Below are positions 19,649 to 31,089 of a stretch of DNA of 56,318 nucleotides, piece by piece; position 1 is the stretch's first letter, and the number at the start of each line of letters is the position of its first letter. Where the stretch lies: assembly GCA_029204225.1 (NCBI GenBank), contig CM055106.1, positions 23,522,801 to 23,579,118 of the forward strand, in the 5' to 3' direction. The stretch is from Diphasiastrum complanatum (Eukaryota > Streptophyta > Lycopodiopsida > Lycopodiales > Lycopodiaceae). The notes under the pieces were generated by a model. The model did no database searches and was not told the DNA's origin. It worked only from the letters and a program-made list of their open reading frames with translations. The translations under genes were made by a program, and so were the position numbers.

Positions 19649-21275
19649 AAGTACAAGTGCATTTAAGGCATTGATCTAAACTATACCCAAATTGGCAGGT
19701 TTTTGGAAACAAGCTAATATTGAGGTAGCAAGGTTGAATGGATAGCTAGAACCATCATATTTGTACCAAATATTTCTGTGGGCTGCAGGTGTACTTTACA
19801 CACGTGTGGGGCCATACAAGACCTATTTTGGACAGTAAAATTCAGTTTGGTGCATTTTGAGCTTCATACACCCAATTTTGAGTCAATTTAGTGCATTTTT
19901 GAAGGTTTCACTTGCATTGTTTCTATTCCATTGATTTGTTCTTGGTTTAGATCAATCATATAGATGGATTAAAGCTTGTTTACAGTACATTGAAGTTGAT
20001 TCTCTGATTTTTTGAGTGTACATTGAAGTTGAGAGAGAAAGAGTGCCATAAACCAAAGATTAAGGAGTGATTTGCAAGGGGAGAGATTGAAATCCATTAT
20101 ACCTTCATTCTAGATTTGTTCAAGAGTGAAAGGGCTGAGTCTAGAAGCATCTAAATGCTAGAAGACACTCTTGGATCAGTACTCCAAGTGAAATCTTAGT
20201 CAATTTCTAAAGCACAAACACTCATAAAGGCAAAATCTACCAATAGAAGGTGATTAGAATTGTTGGCAAGTACTAGGAGAAAAATTTGAGATCCAAGTCA
20301 CATTGTTCACCCCTACTCAAGTGTGTGAGTGTGTTTTTGACTTTAATTAAAGTCATAAATGTGAGTGAGGCATATGTGTTGCAGTTGATCCAAAATTTTC
20401 AAGAGATCCTTCCTTTGTAGAGGGCAAGAACTAGTATCTTAATTCTTGACTTTGGTGGAAAAATTGTCTTATTCATTGTGATCAAATCTTGCTAAGTGGA
20501 ATTAGCTCTTTGTAAGCACATATCTTAGTGAGAGAGAAGCATCACATTTCTGAAAATTTGAATTTCATTCCAACTCTAAAGAGGTAGAGTCATTGGTACT
20601 TGGTGGATCCAATAGGAGTGAATGAATTCAATTTTTTGAGCAAAACTTTGACATTATATGTATCAAATAAGTTCTATTCAACTTTCTTTGTGAAAGTGTG
20701 AGGGTCAAGTTGTGATCCCATTGGGAGTTTAGAACAGGGAGGAGTCTATATTTGAGTGTTCATACATGATTGGGATCTTTGTGAATCTCTAGATGTCTAA
20801 TTTTTAGGCTTGGTGAAAAATTATTGACATAGATTGTTATCAAACCATTTCATGTCCATTCCAAATCTCAAGAGTGAGATTCTTTGGGTCAAGATTGATT
20901 CCAAAAGGGGTGATTGGATCTGATCTTTGTGTGTTTGAATTAAGTATATATGTCAAGTTTTTGTGATCTAGTGTAGATCCTTTTTTTTTTGTGAAAATTA
21001 GTGGTTTAATTTGTTGTCAAATCAAATCAAATTCAATCCAAATCTCAAGAGTGAGACTATTTGGGTCAAGAGTGAGTCCAAAAGAAGTGACTAATTTTTT
21101 TTTCAAGTATTTGAAACAAAACCTGTACTTTGTTCAAGAATCTCAAAAGTTGAGTGAACTAGTCAAGAGAAAAGGAAAATCTAGGTATCAAATCTTTTCA
21201 AATCCATTCCAACTCTCAAGAGGAAGAGTCATTGATATTTGTTGAGTCCAATAGGGGTGTTTGGATCTGATTTTG
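19649..21275 (+). other. Copia untranslated leader with internal repeats
   Basis: No ORF. About 75-bp repeats near 20565, 20850, 21020 and 21195 each carry 'CCAA(C/A)TCT(C/A)AAGAG', a GAG(A/T)(G/C)T string and 'TCCAA(T/A)AGG'. The leader stops at about 21275, where a copia integrase fragment on the opposite strand begins. Confidence 0.65.
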
Positions 21276-22132
21276 TTAACCTCATAGGTTTGCCACCTTC
21301 ACATAATGTCCTATTCTTCCTCTCGGCCACTCCATTTTGTTGAGGTGTCCCTGGAGTTTTGTACTCCCTTTTGATCGCATGCTCATCACAAAAGGCCTTG
21401 AACCTGGTTGAGATATACTCACCACCATTGTCACTCCTCAAGCACTTGATCCTTGTAGTGAATTGGTTCTCCCTTGCATTCTTGAATTTCACAAGGACAT
21501 CATACACTTCATCCTTGCTCTTTAGTAGATAGACCCATCAAAATCTACTAAAACCATCAATAAATGTGACATACATCTTAGCTGCTCCATTGTGCTCCAT
21601 TGCTAATACTGGTAACACCATGAATATCCGAATGTACAACTTGAAAAGGCTTTGTAGATCTGGATGTAGATATAGTATAAGGTATTCTATGTGAATTTGA
21701 CAAAGCACAAGACTCACAAACATGATTGATGCTAGTTAAGAAACTTGGAAGACCAATCACAACTTGCTTTCTAGCCATTACCTCCAATGCTTTGAAGTTG
21801 AGATGTCCCATCCTCCTATGCCAAACCTCTTGCATCGATATTTGCTCACTTGCCACACATCCAACTTGGTTAGCAATAACACAAGCATCTAGTTTGAATA
21901 AGTTCCCTTGTCTTTTACCTTTTGCAATCAAGACATCCTTCCTTTTGATCATACAAGCATCTCCATCAAAAGCGATTTTAAGACCTTTTCTCACACTAAG
22001 TAGGTTCTTAGTAATAGATGTAAGGAACAAAAAGTCCTTCAAATGAACATTCCTATTTTTAGAGAGAGAAATAGAAATTGTGCCAATCCCTTTGATTGCA
22101 CACTCACCATCATTGGTCTTGTAGATCACCCT
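21229..22132 (-). pseudogene. Copia pre-integrase and integrase core
   Basis: Read on minus from 22132: the region after protease (CAIKGIGTISISL, LTSITKNLLSV), the GAG-pre-integrase zinc motif (WHRRMGHLNF...CESCALS), the first integrase Asp in VVHSDIHG, then in another frame the second Asp in CLRSDNGGEYIS and the Glu in QQNGVAERKNRT. All three catalytic acids are kept, but shifts near 21540-21600 break the frame and the end is cut at the leader junction (~21275). Its 5' side is fused to gypsy sequence at about 22133. Confidence 0.85.
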
Positions 22133-22282
22133 CTTATCACTCTTTGTCTTCCACTCAGCAGTTTTAGCCTTATAAAGGGGCTTGCATTCTCGGGGTGGGC
22201 TGATGGTTGGCTTATTGTTGATTCTCATCCTTTTCAAGGCTCGGTCAAGTCTCTTAATGCTCCTAGATGGCTTCAAACCCAA
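21578..22282 (-). pseudogene. In-frame gypsy/copia chimeric ORF
   Basis: A 234-codon open frame. The first ~50 codons (GLKPSRSIKRLDRALKRMR and following, with PPRECKPLYKAKTAEWK) match the plus-strand gypsy segment at 40240-40385. From about 22132 the same frame becomes copia post-protease and pre-integrase sequence. The switch occurs with no stop or shift. Whether it was ever expressed is unknown. Confidence 0.75.
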
Positions 22283-23480
22283 CTGTGCGAAGGTGGTAGG
22301 AGGGTTTCCTTTTGGAGAGCCTCAAGATGGGGGATCCAAAGTTATCGGCTTTTTTCTCTTGGCATGCTTCAGTGAATCGGATTGACAGTCAACTGTCAGT
22401 TCTTTCACCATCTTAATGTTATTGTCTAATAGCGAGACTTCTAGCTTGTAAAGAGCTTCGTCCTCAATCTATGCATTCTTGCAAGAGATAATTTACGGTT
22501 ATTGGAACACTAGTTCTGATCTATCGATTACTATATCCATTCGGCCTACCACAACATTGTCTTGAGGGGTTTTGATGTTTGTATGAGATCTTTGTTTGCT
22601 AGTGGCTTTCGTGGATCTAGTACTTTGGGATCTTGGCACAGATTTGAAATGGTGAGGATCTACATAGCTGAGGAAATCTTTGTCCTCGTATTCACAACCT
22701 TCCTCGAGGGTGAACACTTGAAGAACTTCTATCTCCTTCTCACTACAAACTCCTTGCAGTGGCTCTGGGGTATAGCCTCTAGGATCATCATGAAAATTGA
22801 TACGGAGTCTTGATGGCCTTCGCTAGGTTTCTTTGTTGGGTCTACTAATCTCTTGAGTGAGACATCATCTTCATCACAAAATGTATCTACGACAGACCTT
22901 CACTTTGGTGATCACTCAGCAAATGTGACATCAAACTGTAGACAATCAACCATAGCCAAGACTTTGGTCCAGTTTACTACATTAATTTGAGAATCGTCAC
23001 GTATGACAATTCTCCTCCAATGACGTCCTGCCACGTATGACAATTCTCCTCCAACGACGTCTCGTCATTTGACTCCTCATCATAATGGATTGTAGTACCA
23101 GAGCTGGCTACCATGGCATTGGTGATGAACTCAGCCTATAAGATATTCCAATCGTCTAGTTCATTTTGCTCAAGATTGAAATACCAATCTTTCACGGTAT
23201 TGGTCAAGCACAGATTGAAGTATCTTAATAGCTCTTGCGGGTTGTGGTCTCTATAGGCTCTATATGCCTAAGTGTAGATCTGCAAAAATTGTCGCGGATC
23301 TCCCTTTCCATCAAACCTTGGGAGGTAGATTTTGGGAAAGTTCTGGACTACGTGAGGTACGAAAGGCCTTGGATCAGAGCTGGATCTACGTCAACTGGTT
23401 TGTAAAGTATCTCGATAGGGACATTGACAAACTCCTCAAGGTCAGGGGATTTCAAAGTGGATAACCTCCTACCAGATCTA
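22133..23480 (-). pseudogene. Ty3/gypsy gag and linker, decayed
   Basis: On minus, about 23245-23110 reads as retrotransposon gag with LTNTVKDWYFNLEQNELDDW and an F-I-T-N-A-M segment. From about 23085 to 22133 it is collinear with plus-strand 39474-40400, sharing the VVGRMD(I/T)V and acidic blocks. Many stops are present. Orientation agrees with the PBS and LTR at 24431-24930, so this is the body of that gypsy element. Confidence 0.75.
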
Positions 23481-23499
23481 AGATGCATACAATGCAACA

Positions 23500-24430
23500 A
23501 GAGGTGTGGTTATTTTTTTGGTCTTTTTTTTTTCTTCTTGTTCCTCAGATATTTTTGTAAATATTTTTTATATTTGGGTGATCAAATGATGGATCAAGAT
23601 GAGGATCACACCGAAATAAAAGTAAACTCAGATCAAGATAACTAGACAAATCAGATGGATGAAAATAAGCGTAAATGCAAATCCAAAAGACAATCGAGGA
23701 AGACCAAAAATTGTAGATGGGTTCTAATTGTCAGATACTCAAAAAAAAAGTTATCTTTGATGGCAAGTAATAGATAGTGGCAAATAAATGCAAGTTAGGA
23801 CGAATAAATAGGAGTAAAGGTTGATTACTCGTCGAGCTACCTACTTCTTGTAAATGATGATCAGAACAGTCTAGAAAAGTGGCGAATAAATTGGAGCAGT
23901 ATGGAGTTAGTGCGAGTAATCAGATCTTTACTCGCCGGTCTGATACAAGGTAAATCAAGTACTATACTTGCTATTGTATTGATGGCGAGTAAAGATACTA
24001 AAAGGATTGAGAAAAATCTTGGTTGGCAAGTTAGTGTGACTAAAGAGAAAAAGACAGAAAATTGAAAAATAAGCAGAAAATTTAAATTGACGAATTAGCG
24101 TGAGTAAACTGATTACTCATCGATCTCCGGAATGGTAGTTTTGATGCTACTAGACACTCTGTACTGATGGCGAGTAAATTGGCTCAGTAAAAATGTAAAA
24201 AATTGGATTGGCAAGTTAAAAACACTGTCGGCGAGTAAATGCAAGTAAATTGATTACTCATCGAGATCATAGAACAGGCCTATGGGTCTGCTCTACTCAT
24301 TAGAACAGTGGCGAGTAAAAATAGTGATAAAAGAGTAGTAAAAAAAATCTGAGGGCGAGTAAAAAACCTGTCCAAAATACAAAAACAATCAGAGAAAATG
24401 CAAACAAAAATAGAGTGGTTTAGCACCGTC
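23500..24430 (-). other. Gypsy 5' leader with GGCGAGTAAA repeats
   Basis: The plus strand carries many copies of GGCGAGTAAA or near variants (for example near 23983, 24171, 24230, 24311 and 24354), alternating with GATTACTC(A/G)TCGA. Both strands of the motif occur, so local pairing is possible. No protein is encoded. Confidence 0.65.
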
Positions 24431-24448
24431 TCCCCAACAACGGTGCCA
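24431..24448 (-). other. Gypsy primer-binding site, Asp-tRNA-like
   Basis: On minus it reads TGGCACCGTTGTTGGGGA, close to the TGGCGCCGTTGCCGGGGA form common in plant Ty3/gypsy elements of the Tat/Athila type. It lies 6 bases from the LTR. Confidence 0.85.
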
Positions 24449-24454
24449 AAAAAA

Positions 24455-24930
24455 TGTTGGACTCTTTTTGTGACTCCCTAATCGGTGCGATCAAGAGGGC
24501 GAAGAAGAGGCTTGGATCTTTAATCGGGTGAGTATCGATGTAGTATCAATTTTCGATCCAAGAGGAGAGGGATAAACTACAAGCTAAAGGTGGAACATGA
24601 AATGAGATAGAGAAGAGAGAAGATATGTCTCTCCATGAGTTTTCTCCTTTTATAGTAGGTCCAAACCCTATTTGGCCACTTGGTTTTCTCTCCAAAATGC
24701 TAACCCTACTATTTCTGGGTCTAGATTCAAAGTACCCAACATTCAAATTTGAATCTACTCAAACTTGCCTTCTAGCTTTCCCACACTTTTTAAAAGTGTT
24801 TATTCAAATGAAATTTAGACTAATGAACTTTGAAAAGTCAAACTCTAAGTCTAAAACAAAGTTGGCCTCAATTTGGCAAATATGAAAATATAGCAAATAT
24901 GATGAAACTAGTTGAATCTTTCACATCACA
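24455..24930 (-). repeat. Gypsy 5' LTR
   Basis: 476 bp, sense ends TGTGATGTG...TCCAACA. On minus it carries a CTATAAAAGG TATA box near 24650, followed by a pyrimidine-rich stretch. Relatives are at 28962-29380 (plus) and 46101-46210 (plus, 3' end only). Confidence 0.82.
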
Positions 24931-25016
24931 TGCTCACTGGGACACTTGGTCTAGTGGATTAGTGACACATCTCAGCCTACTCATAGCTCTTGGGTAGTGA
25001 TGCATGTGCCAGGATA

Positions 25017-25440
25017 CATTTAGCTGATTCCACGGAGTACGGTTCCTCCTCTCGGCCAAGCCATTTGACTGAGGACTATAAGGAGTGATGAATTGCTGCT
25101 CAATGCCTTGGCTCTGGCAGTACTCCTTAAATTCAGTAGAAATGTACTCTCCACCATTGTCAAACCTCAGTGCCTTGATCGTCCTTCCAGTCTCTTTTTC
25201 TGCATGCTCTTTGAAGATTATGAAGCAATTGAAAGCTTCTGATTTCTTCTAGATAAAATACACCATAGTCCTTCTAGAGAATTCATCAATAAAAGTTATG
25301 AAATACTTTGCATCCTTCAGAGAAGGATTCTTCATTGGGCCAAAAATGTCTATATACACAACATCTAACAAACCTCTAGCAGTATGTTGATGGCTTGATC
25401 TAAATGGTTTCCTAGTCTGTTTACCAACTAGACAGTCCTA
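25017..25440 (-). pseudogene. Copia integrase core, 3' part
   Basis: On minus this continues the pre-integrase segment and reaches the TPYSPQSNGLAERRNRT motif with the catalytic Glu, then ends at about 25017 against LTR-flank sequence. Stops occur, for example near 25250. RT and RNase H are absent. Confidence 0.8.
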
Positions 25441-26143
25441 ACAGACAGGTAACTCGACTTTATTATCAGGATAATCTAGATCAAGAATAATAGAATGTTT
25501 AGACATTTGTTGTACAGAAGCATGATTCAATTGACCAAGTCTATAATGCCAAAGTAAACTTTTATTTGCTTGAATAGAAGTACTGAACGCCTGACTACAG
25601 GCAGAATAGCAATGACTTAATCTATACAAGTATCCATGTCTCTTTCCGAGTGCTAGGATCTTGCATGTCCTATCAACTACTTTGAATTGATCACATTTAA
25701 ATTCTACTTTGTCCTAGATCTGTGATTCTGCTTACTAATAGCAGATTTGTAGATAAATTGGGTACATATAGGACTTTAGAAAGTAGCTTAGATTGATCAT
25801 TTGCAAAGCTTAATCTTATAGTACCTTCACCTTTAATAGCTTGTGTGCTATTATCACCAAGGTGAATATATTTTTTGGTACTGTAGGGTGTATAGGACTC
25901 GAAACAGCCAATGAGGCTGGTCATATGCTGAGTGGCGACGAAATCCAGGCACCAAGAACTGTCATTGGATGCTCCTTGATGGCTAGTCATGAAGGCATCA
26001 TGATCCGCTTCTTGAATGGGTTGTGGAGCTTTTGTAACTGCATTGGCCACTTTATTTGATTGTCCCTTGCTATTTTTCTTTGCTTGTAGTATTCGACAGT
26101 CTTGAATCTCGTGGTTGTTTCTCTTGTAGTATCTGCAGAACAA
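25438..26143 (-). pseudogene. Copia zinc knuckle, protease and pre-integrase
   Basis: Reads YYKRNNHEIQDC (CCHC type, first Cys in FCRYY), then a protease site changed to CLDFVATQHMTS where families have D-S-G-A-T-x-H-M-T, so the catalytic Gly is altered. YIHLGDNS and KVLYVPNLSTNLLLVS follow. After a shift, WHYRLGQLNHAS and ELPVC form the pre-integrase motif. The protease change and the shifts mean it is inactive. Confidence 0.82.
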
Positions 26144-26167
26144 CTTCTTCTTAGTATGCGAATTTGA

Positions 26168-26863
26168 CTATTCTTTATGTTGTACTGGATTCTGGTCTTG
26201 CTTTGATTGTTTCGGGTCTTTTTTCTTCTTCTGCTTAGTCATGCCTTTGTTGGTGTACAAAGCGTGAGAATCAGCTGAGGAACTAGAGGCTTCGTTCCTC
26301 CGTGTGTCTTTCTGCAACAACATTGCAATGACTCTTGGGAGAGTCAGCTCTGGATGTGTCGTGATGACCATCACCTAGCTGTCGTATGAGCTTGGCAAGC
26401 TTGTAAGTAGTTGCATTACTGCATCTTGATTGTCTATGACAGATCCGACAGCGGCCATTTGCTTCAGCAGGTTCTTGAATTGGTTGATGTAATTCTACAA
26501 GGAATCACCATTTGCCATTTTGAGGGAGTAAAATTTCTTCTTGAGATGTAACTTGGAAGCTATATGTCACACTTCATATAATGTGCTCAAGATGTTCCAA
26601 ACTTCTTTGGATGTCTGAGCTTCGGACACATGGCCAATCTGAGTATCCAAAATGTTGAGGATGATCAGCACAAATGCTTTGCCATCCTTCAACTTCCATC
26701 TGGAGATCGTTGCGTCGTCAACTGCGGGTTTCTCCTCTACACCTATAACAATATCATACAACTCCTTAGCCATTAGCACAGCTCTCATCTTAAATTTCCA
26801 CATATGGTAATTAGCTCCATCAAGTTTGTTCATGATAGGACTGGCTTTCCCTTGAGAATCCAT
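26168..26863 (-). pseudogene. Copia gag
   Basis: The start Met at 26863 opens MDSQGKASPIMNKLDGANYH, then YHMWKFKMRAVLMAKELYD, a typical copia gag N-terminus. 98 codons remain open. The gag continues in other frames to about 26168, ending in a Lys-rich stretch before the zinc knuckle. Leader and PBS follow on its 5' side. Confidence 0.85.
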
Positions 26864-27006
26864 GTGGAAGATTAGTCTAGGTGATAGGAATAACTATCAG
26901 TGACTTAAGTATGAAAATCTAGTGCTAAATTACATAACAAAAAGACAATTACTCTATTGGCTAGTAGAGTCTTATTTCTATAAAAGCTTATTAGGCTACA
27001 AAAATA

Positions 27007-27018
27007 GCTCTGATACCA
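27007..27018 (-). other. Copia primer-binding site
   Basis: On minus it reads TGGTATCAGAGC, the consensus form, directly inside an LTR that starts at 27019. Confidence 0.9.
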
Positions 27019-27580
27019 TGTTGGAAAAAGGTGTTTTGAAAGATAACTCGAAAAGAAATGAACTTGAATGAAAAACATTCATGTGTAGAGGAATAAGCTA
27101 TCTCCCTCTCTCCTCATGCATGACTATGCCTATCAATTTCAAACAAAACATTAGTGATAGAAATCACTTTTTATCTGATTACATAGCCAAACATTAAGCA
27201 TCAAAACATCAGACAAATAATTTGTCGCAAAGGGCTAGACAAATTATCAGTCGCGAACAGTAGACAACCAGACTAAGCAATTAGAAAGCCAGACCGAACG
27301 TAGAAAAGCGTTGCATTATTGACACAAATCTAAACATAGAACCAAACAAAGCTGTAATTAGATTAAGTATAACAAAATATACAAGTGAATGATGCAGGTG
27401 AGCACAAAACAACAACGGATATAACTGCATGCTTCACAAAGCTACTCACAATCTGTAAAGGTGATGAACCTATTATTGACAATCCATCTGGAAGAAAGAA
27501 TCAATGTGCGAAGGCATCTACAATGTCTGTCTCTAATTACAAGTCGTGTTTCGTCCTATCTTCTGTTGTTTGAATACTCG
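27019..27580 (-). repeat. Copia 5' LTR; right edge approximate
   Basis: Begins (plus) TGTTGGAAAAAGG beside the PBS. The far edge could not be fixed because no second LTR was found. The other LTR of this element is missing, with the body cut at 25017. Confidence 0.5.
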
Positions 27581-27813
27581 GATGGTATTCAATATATATA
27601 CATAAGTTTTACAGGTGTGCAAATGAAGAAGGTACAAAAGTGGTTGTGCTGTCTATGGGAGATCGTGGGTGGCTATTGTTGTTGTCAAATTTGATTGCAC
27701 AGTGCATGGAATGAGCGTGAGGAGGCCGCGACGTTGGCTTTGCTAAAATTAATGCTGGTGAAAATGCAAAAATTGTGACACTCTGACAAATGCCTTAAAA
27801 AAAATAATTTGCA

Positions 27814-28060
27814 AGGTACCTTCGCTTTTCTATAAGGGCACCTTCGACTTTTGTAGGGCACCTTCGACATTTGTAGGGCAGTGTCGCATTTTTCGCCTAT
27901 CATAAATTACGTGTAAAAACACAGTGTCACATTTTTCGCATGTTTTGCCTTTTCAAATTTACTTGTATTTATGCAGACTGAGCAACTGTCACTTTTTTGG
28001 AAGTGTCGCAAAACACTTGGTGAAAAAGCGACAGTGTCGAGTTTTTTGCCTGTGGAAATT
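27814..28060. repeat. Short tandem repeats (GGCACCTTCGAC and CAGTGTCGC types)
   Basis: Two exact-length 20-bp units GGGCACCTTCGAC(T/A)TTTGTA, flanked by a degenerate unit on each side (27814-27895), pass into three looser copies of CAGTGTC(G/A)(C/A)ATTTTT(C/T)GC. Non-coding. Confidence 0.75.
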
Positions 28061-28071
28061 CTGGAGTAAAA

Positions 28072-28960
28072 ATGCAGACTGTAGCGACAAACAGTTCAAA
28101 TATATTCCATGGACTCAAGAAAGCCTTAGTTACTGTACCAATCCTTCGAACTCCTATATGGACCATAGAATTCCATTTCTATACAGACGCCTCTAAGTAT
28201 GCCATAGGGAGTGTTCTGACACAGCCTGGGGAGTATAAGGAGGATTATCTGATCTACTTCACCAATAGGCAATTGATTTTCACATAGATGAACTACACAA
28301 CCACTGAACGAGAAGAATTGGCCATGGTATATAGCGTGAAGAAATTCTGCCATTACCTACCAGCCAATCCATTTGTCTTTTTCGTAGATCACCAATCCCT
28401 ACTGTATTTGGTAAATAGACCATGCACGACCGGATGGATCACCCGATGGCTGTTGCTTCTTCGAGTTCAACTTTAAAATAGTTGTTTCAAGGGGAAACAG
28501 CACTATCTAGCCAATCACCTCTCACAGATCCACAATGTTTTTAAGAGTAGAGGGGTCGATGAAGAATTCTTTGATGCCATAGTATTCCACATCGATGTCG
28601 TCCTTAAGTGGGCTGCCGATATAGTTGGATATCTTATGTCGGGACGTCCTCCCCCTGAGATGAACAAGGTAGAATGATGCAGGTTAATCATTAAATGTGC
28701 CCCTTTCACGTTGATAGCAGGACAACTTTATTGCATTTGTAAAGATGGAATCATATGCTGATGTTTCCTACCGCACGAAGTGTCCCAAGTCATAAGTATC
28801 GCCCATGAAGGAGGGGAAGGGCAATTCGTTGCTGAAGCTACCAGTAGGGAAGTGCTGCAACACAACCTATGATGGCCCACAATGTTCAAGGATATTCACT
28901 ATCAGGTCAAAAGGTGTGACGTGTGCCAACGGTTCAATCGAAGCCAGGGAAAGGATAGAA
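28072..28960 (+). pseudogene. Ty3/gypsy RT end, RNase H and integrase zinc domain
   Basis: GLKKALVTVPILRTP is the RT/RNase H linker of gypsy elements. FYTDASKYAIGSVLTQ keeps the first RNase H Asp, TEREELAMVYSVKKFCHYL the Glu region, and FFVDHQSLLYLVN the next Asp. After shifts and stops, LPHEVSQVISIAHEGG...NLWWPTMFKDI...CDVCQRF is the H2C2 zinc-binding domain of integrase. The sequence stops there and passes directly into an LTR, so the integrase core has been deleted. Upstream gag, protease and most of RT are also absent. Confidence 0.85.
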
Positions 28961-28961
28961 T

Positions 28962-29380
<419 letters not shown>

Positions 29381-29869
29381 CATTCATGCTTATACATGGT
29401 TCTCTTTGGGTTCTACTAGCCATTGGTGCACTATACTTGTGATATCTCCCAATTTTGTGTGTAAAATGCTCATTAAATGTTATTTTCAGATCCACACATG
29501 TGAAATATAGTAGCTTACTATTTTTGTACAAACAACAACTTCATTTCATATTTTGATTGATGTTTGATCAAGATCTATTAGAGTTTGCATCTCATTCATA
29601 GTGTAGAATAGCAAATCAAGACCCATAGATTGAGGTAACATCTGACCATGACCCATAAATAGATTAGATAGAATAGGTTAGGCCACAATAGATTCCCTTA
29701 GCTAGTGGATAGTAGTTCAATTCGATCGATGAGTAGGCATACTCAACCTTAGGAAGGTAGCACTTAGATCGGATAGAGAGAGATAACATGGCATACAACA
29801 GAGATACTACTAGTGAGTGATAAGAAAATTTCGACAAGTCGAGTATCTTACTTTAGGTGTCATCACAGG
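29381..29869. other. Spacer, no gene
   Basis: No motif recognised. The left limit of the RT fragment on minus is gradual, so its first bases may reach into this stretch. Confidence 0.4.
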
Positions 29870-30705
29870 AAAGTTTGGTCAACATCATATCTGGATCCAT
29901 TGGCATATCAACTGGTTTGTAATCAGACATGTGAAACTTTTCTAGAACATTTTCTAGATATTTTTGCTGGCTAAGATAGATCTTCTTTTGTAATCTATCT
30001 CTAGTAATGTGCATTCCTAATAGTAAATAAATAGTGCCTAATCGGTCATGTGGAATTTCTTCGACAGATCACTCTTAGTAGTGTGCAGCAAGAATGTGTC
30101 GTTAGACAAAATAAGTGCATCATCTATGTATAAATCTATATACACTGAATTGACATCTATTTGTTTGAAATAAACATTATAGTCAGCTGAATTGTTTGCA
30201 AAGCCTAATTGAATAAGATAAGCATTATTTGCTCAAACCAAGCCCTTGCAACTTGTTTCAAACCATAGATTGCTTTATGCATCTTGCACACTTTGTGCTC
30301 TTGGACTTTAAATTTGAAGCCTTTGGGTTGGAAGGTGTACAGCTCCTCTTCAACATAGCCATTGAGAAAGGCTGTTTTCACATCCACTAGATGTATTTTG
30401 AGGTCTTCGACGTTTGCTAGTGCAATGAGAGACCTGATTGTCTGTATTTTGATAACATGACTAAATATTTCTTGGTAATCCACTCCCTAGATTTGAGTGA
30501 ATCTTTGGCCACCACTCTTGCTTTCCATTTTGCAATGGAACCATCAGAGTTGATAATCTTCTTGAAGATCCACTTGTTGTCGATAACTCTCTTGTGAGTG
30601 GGGAAGTCAACCAAGGTCTAGGTCTGATTTCACAAAAGTGAGTTGTAGTCACTTTCCATTGCTTCATGCCACTTCACAACATTCTTAGAGTTGATCAATT
30701 CGGCT
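29870..30705 (-). pseudogene. Copia reverse transcriptase, 5' two-thirds
   Basis: On minus: NSKNVVKWHEAM, then RVIDNKWIFKKIINSDGSIAKWKARVVA, an opening motif of copia RT. LVDVKTAFLNGYVEEELY holds the first catalytic Asp. KCKAIYGLKQ-like CKMHKAIYGLKQVARAWF follows. A YIDDALI string near 30120 is the YVDD position. Many stops follow toward 29870. The 5' end at about 30705 abuts plus-strand copia sequence. Confidence 0.85.
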
Positions 30706-31080
30706 AGGGTCTCTGAATCTCTTGAAGTTTATGATCCATCCACCAATGTAGCATTTGTTTCAAGAGATGTAATCTACAAAGAGGATGCATTCTCTACGAC
30801 TTTAAGCAACCATCAACAAATGATGTTATGTCATTTCATCTTATCGTACACAACATCTAATCTTCCACTCATGATGTCCCTTCTACAAAACCTACAGACG
30901 AAGAAATTCAAGCTACAGAATTCGAGCAACTGAAAATACCTGTTGAGAGACTAGATCAAGCTAGCTCTAGCAAGTCTGGACAAATTCAAGAAGAGACACC
31001 ATTTAAATGTGGTCAAGCAATTGTTCGAAGATCTTTGAGAACTCAAATAGTAACTGAGAGCTATACACCTCAATCTTTCA
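30706..31080 (+). pseudogene. Copia integrase C-terminus/linker fragment
   Basis: SLEVYDPSTNVAFVSRDVIYKEDAF is the post-core motif of copia integrases. Acidic linker sequence with VERLDQASSSKSGQIQEE follows in another frame and ends in a VTESYTPQSF string. It is head-to-head with the RT fragment on minus. Confidence 0.8.
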
Positions 31081-31089
31081 TCTGGATAG

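Noticed and set aside
18865-22282. One complete copia element from LTR 18865 to the integrase at 21229
   Set aside because: The LTR, PBS and leader are on plus but the integrase is on minus, so they cannot belong to one intact element.
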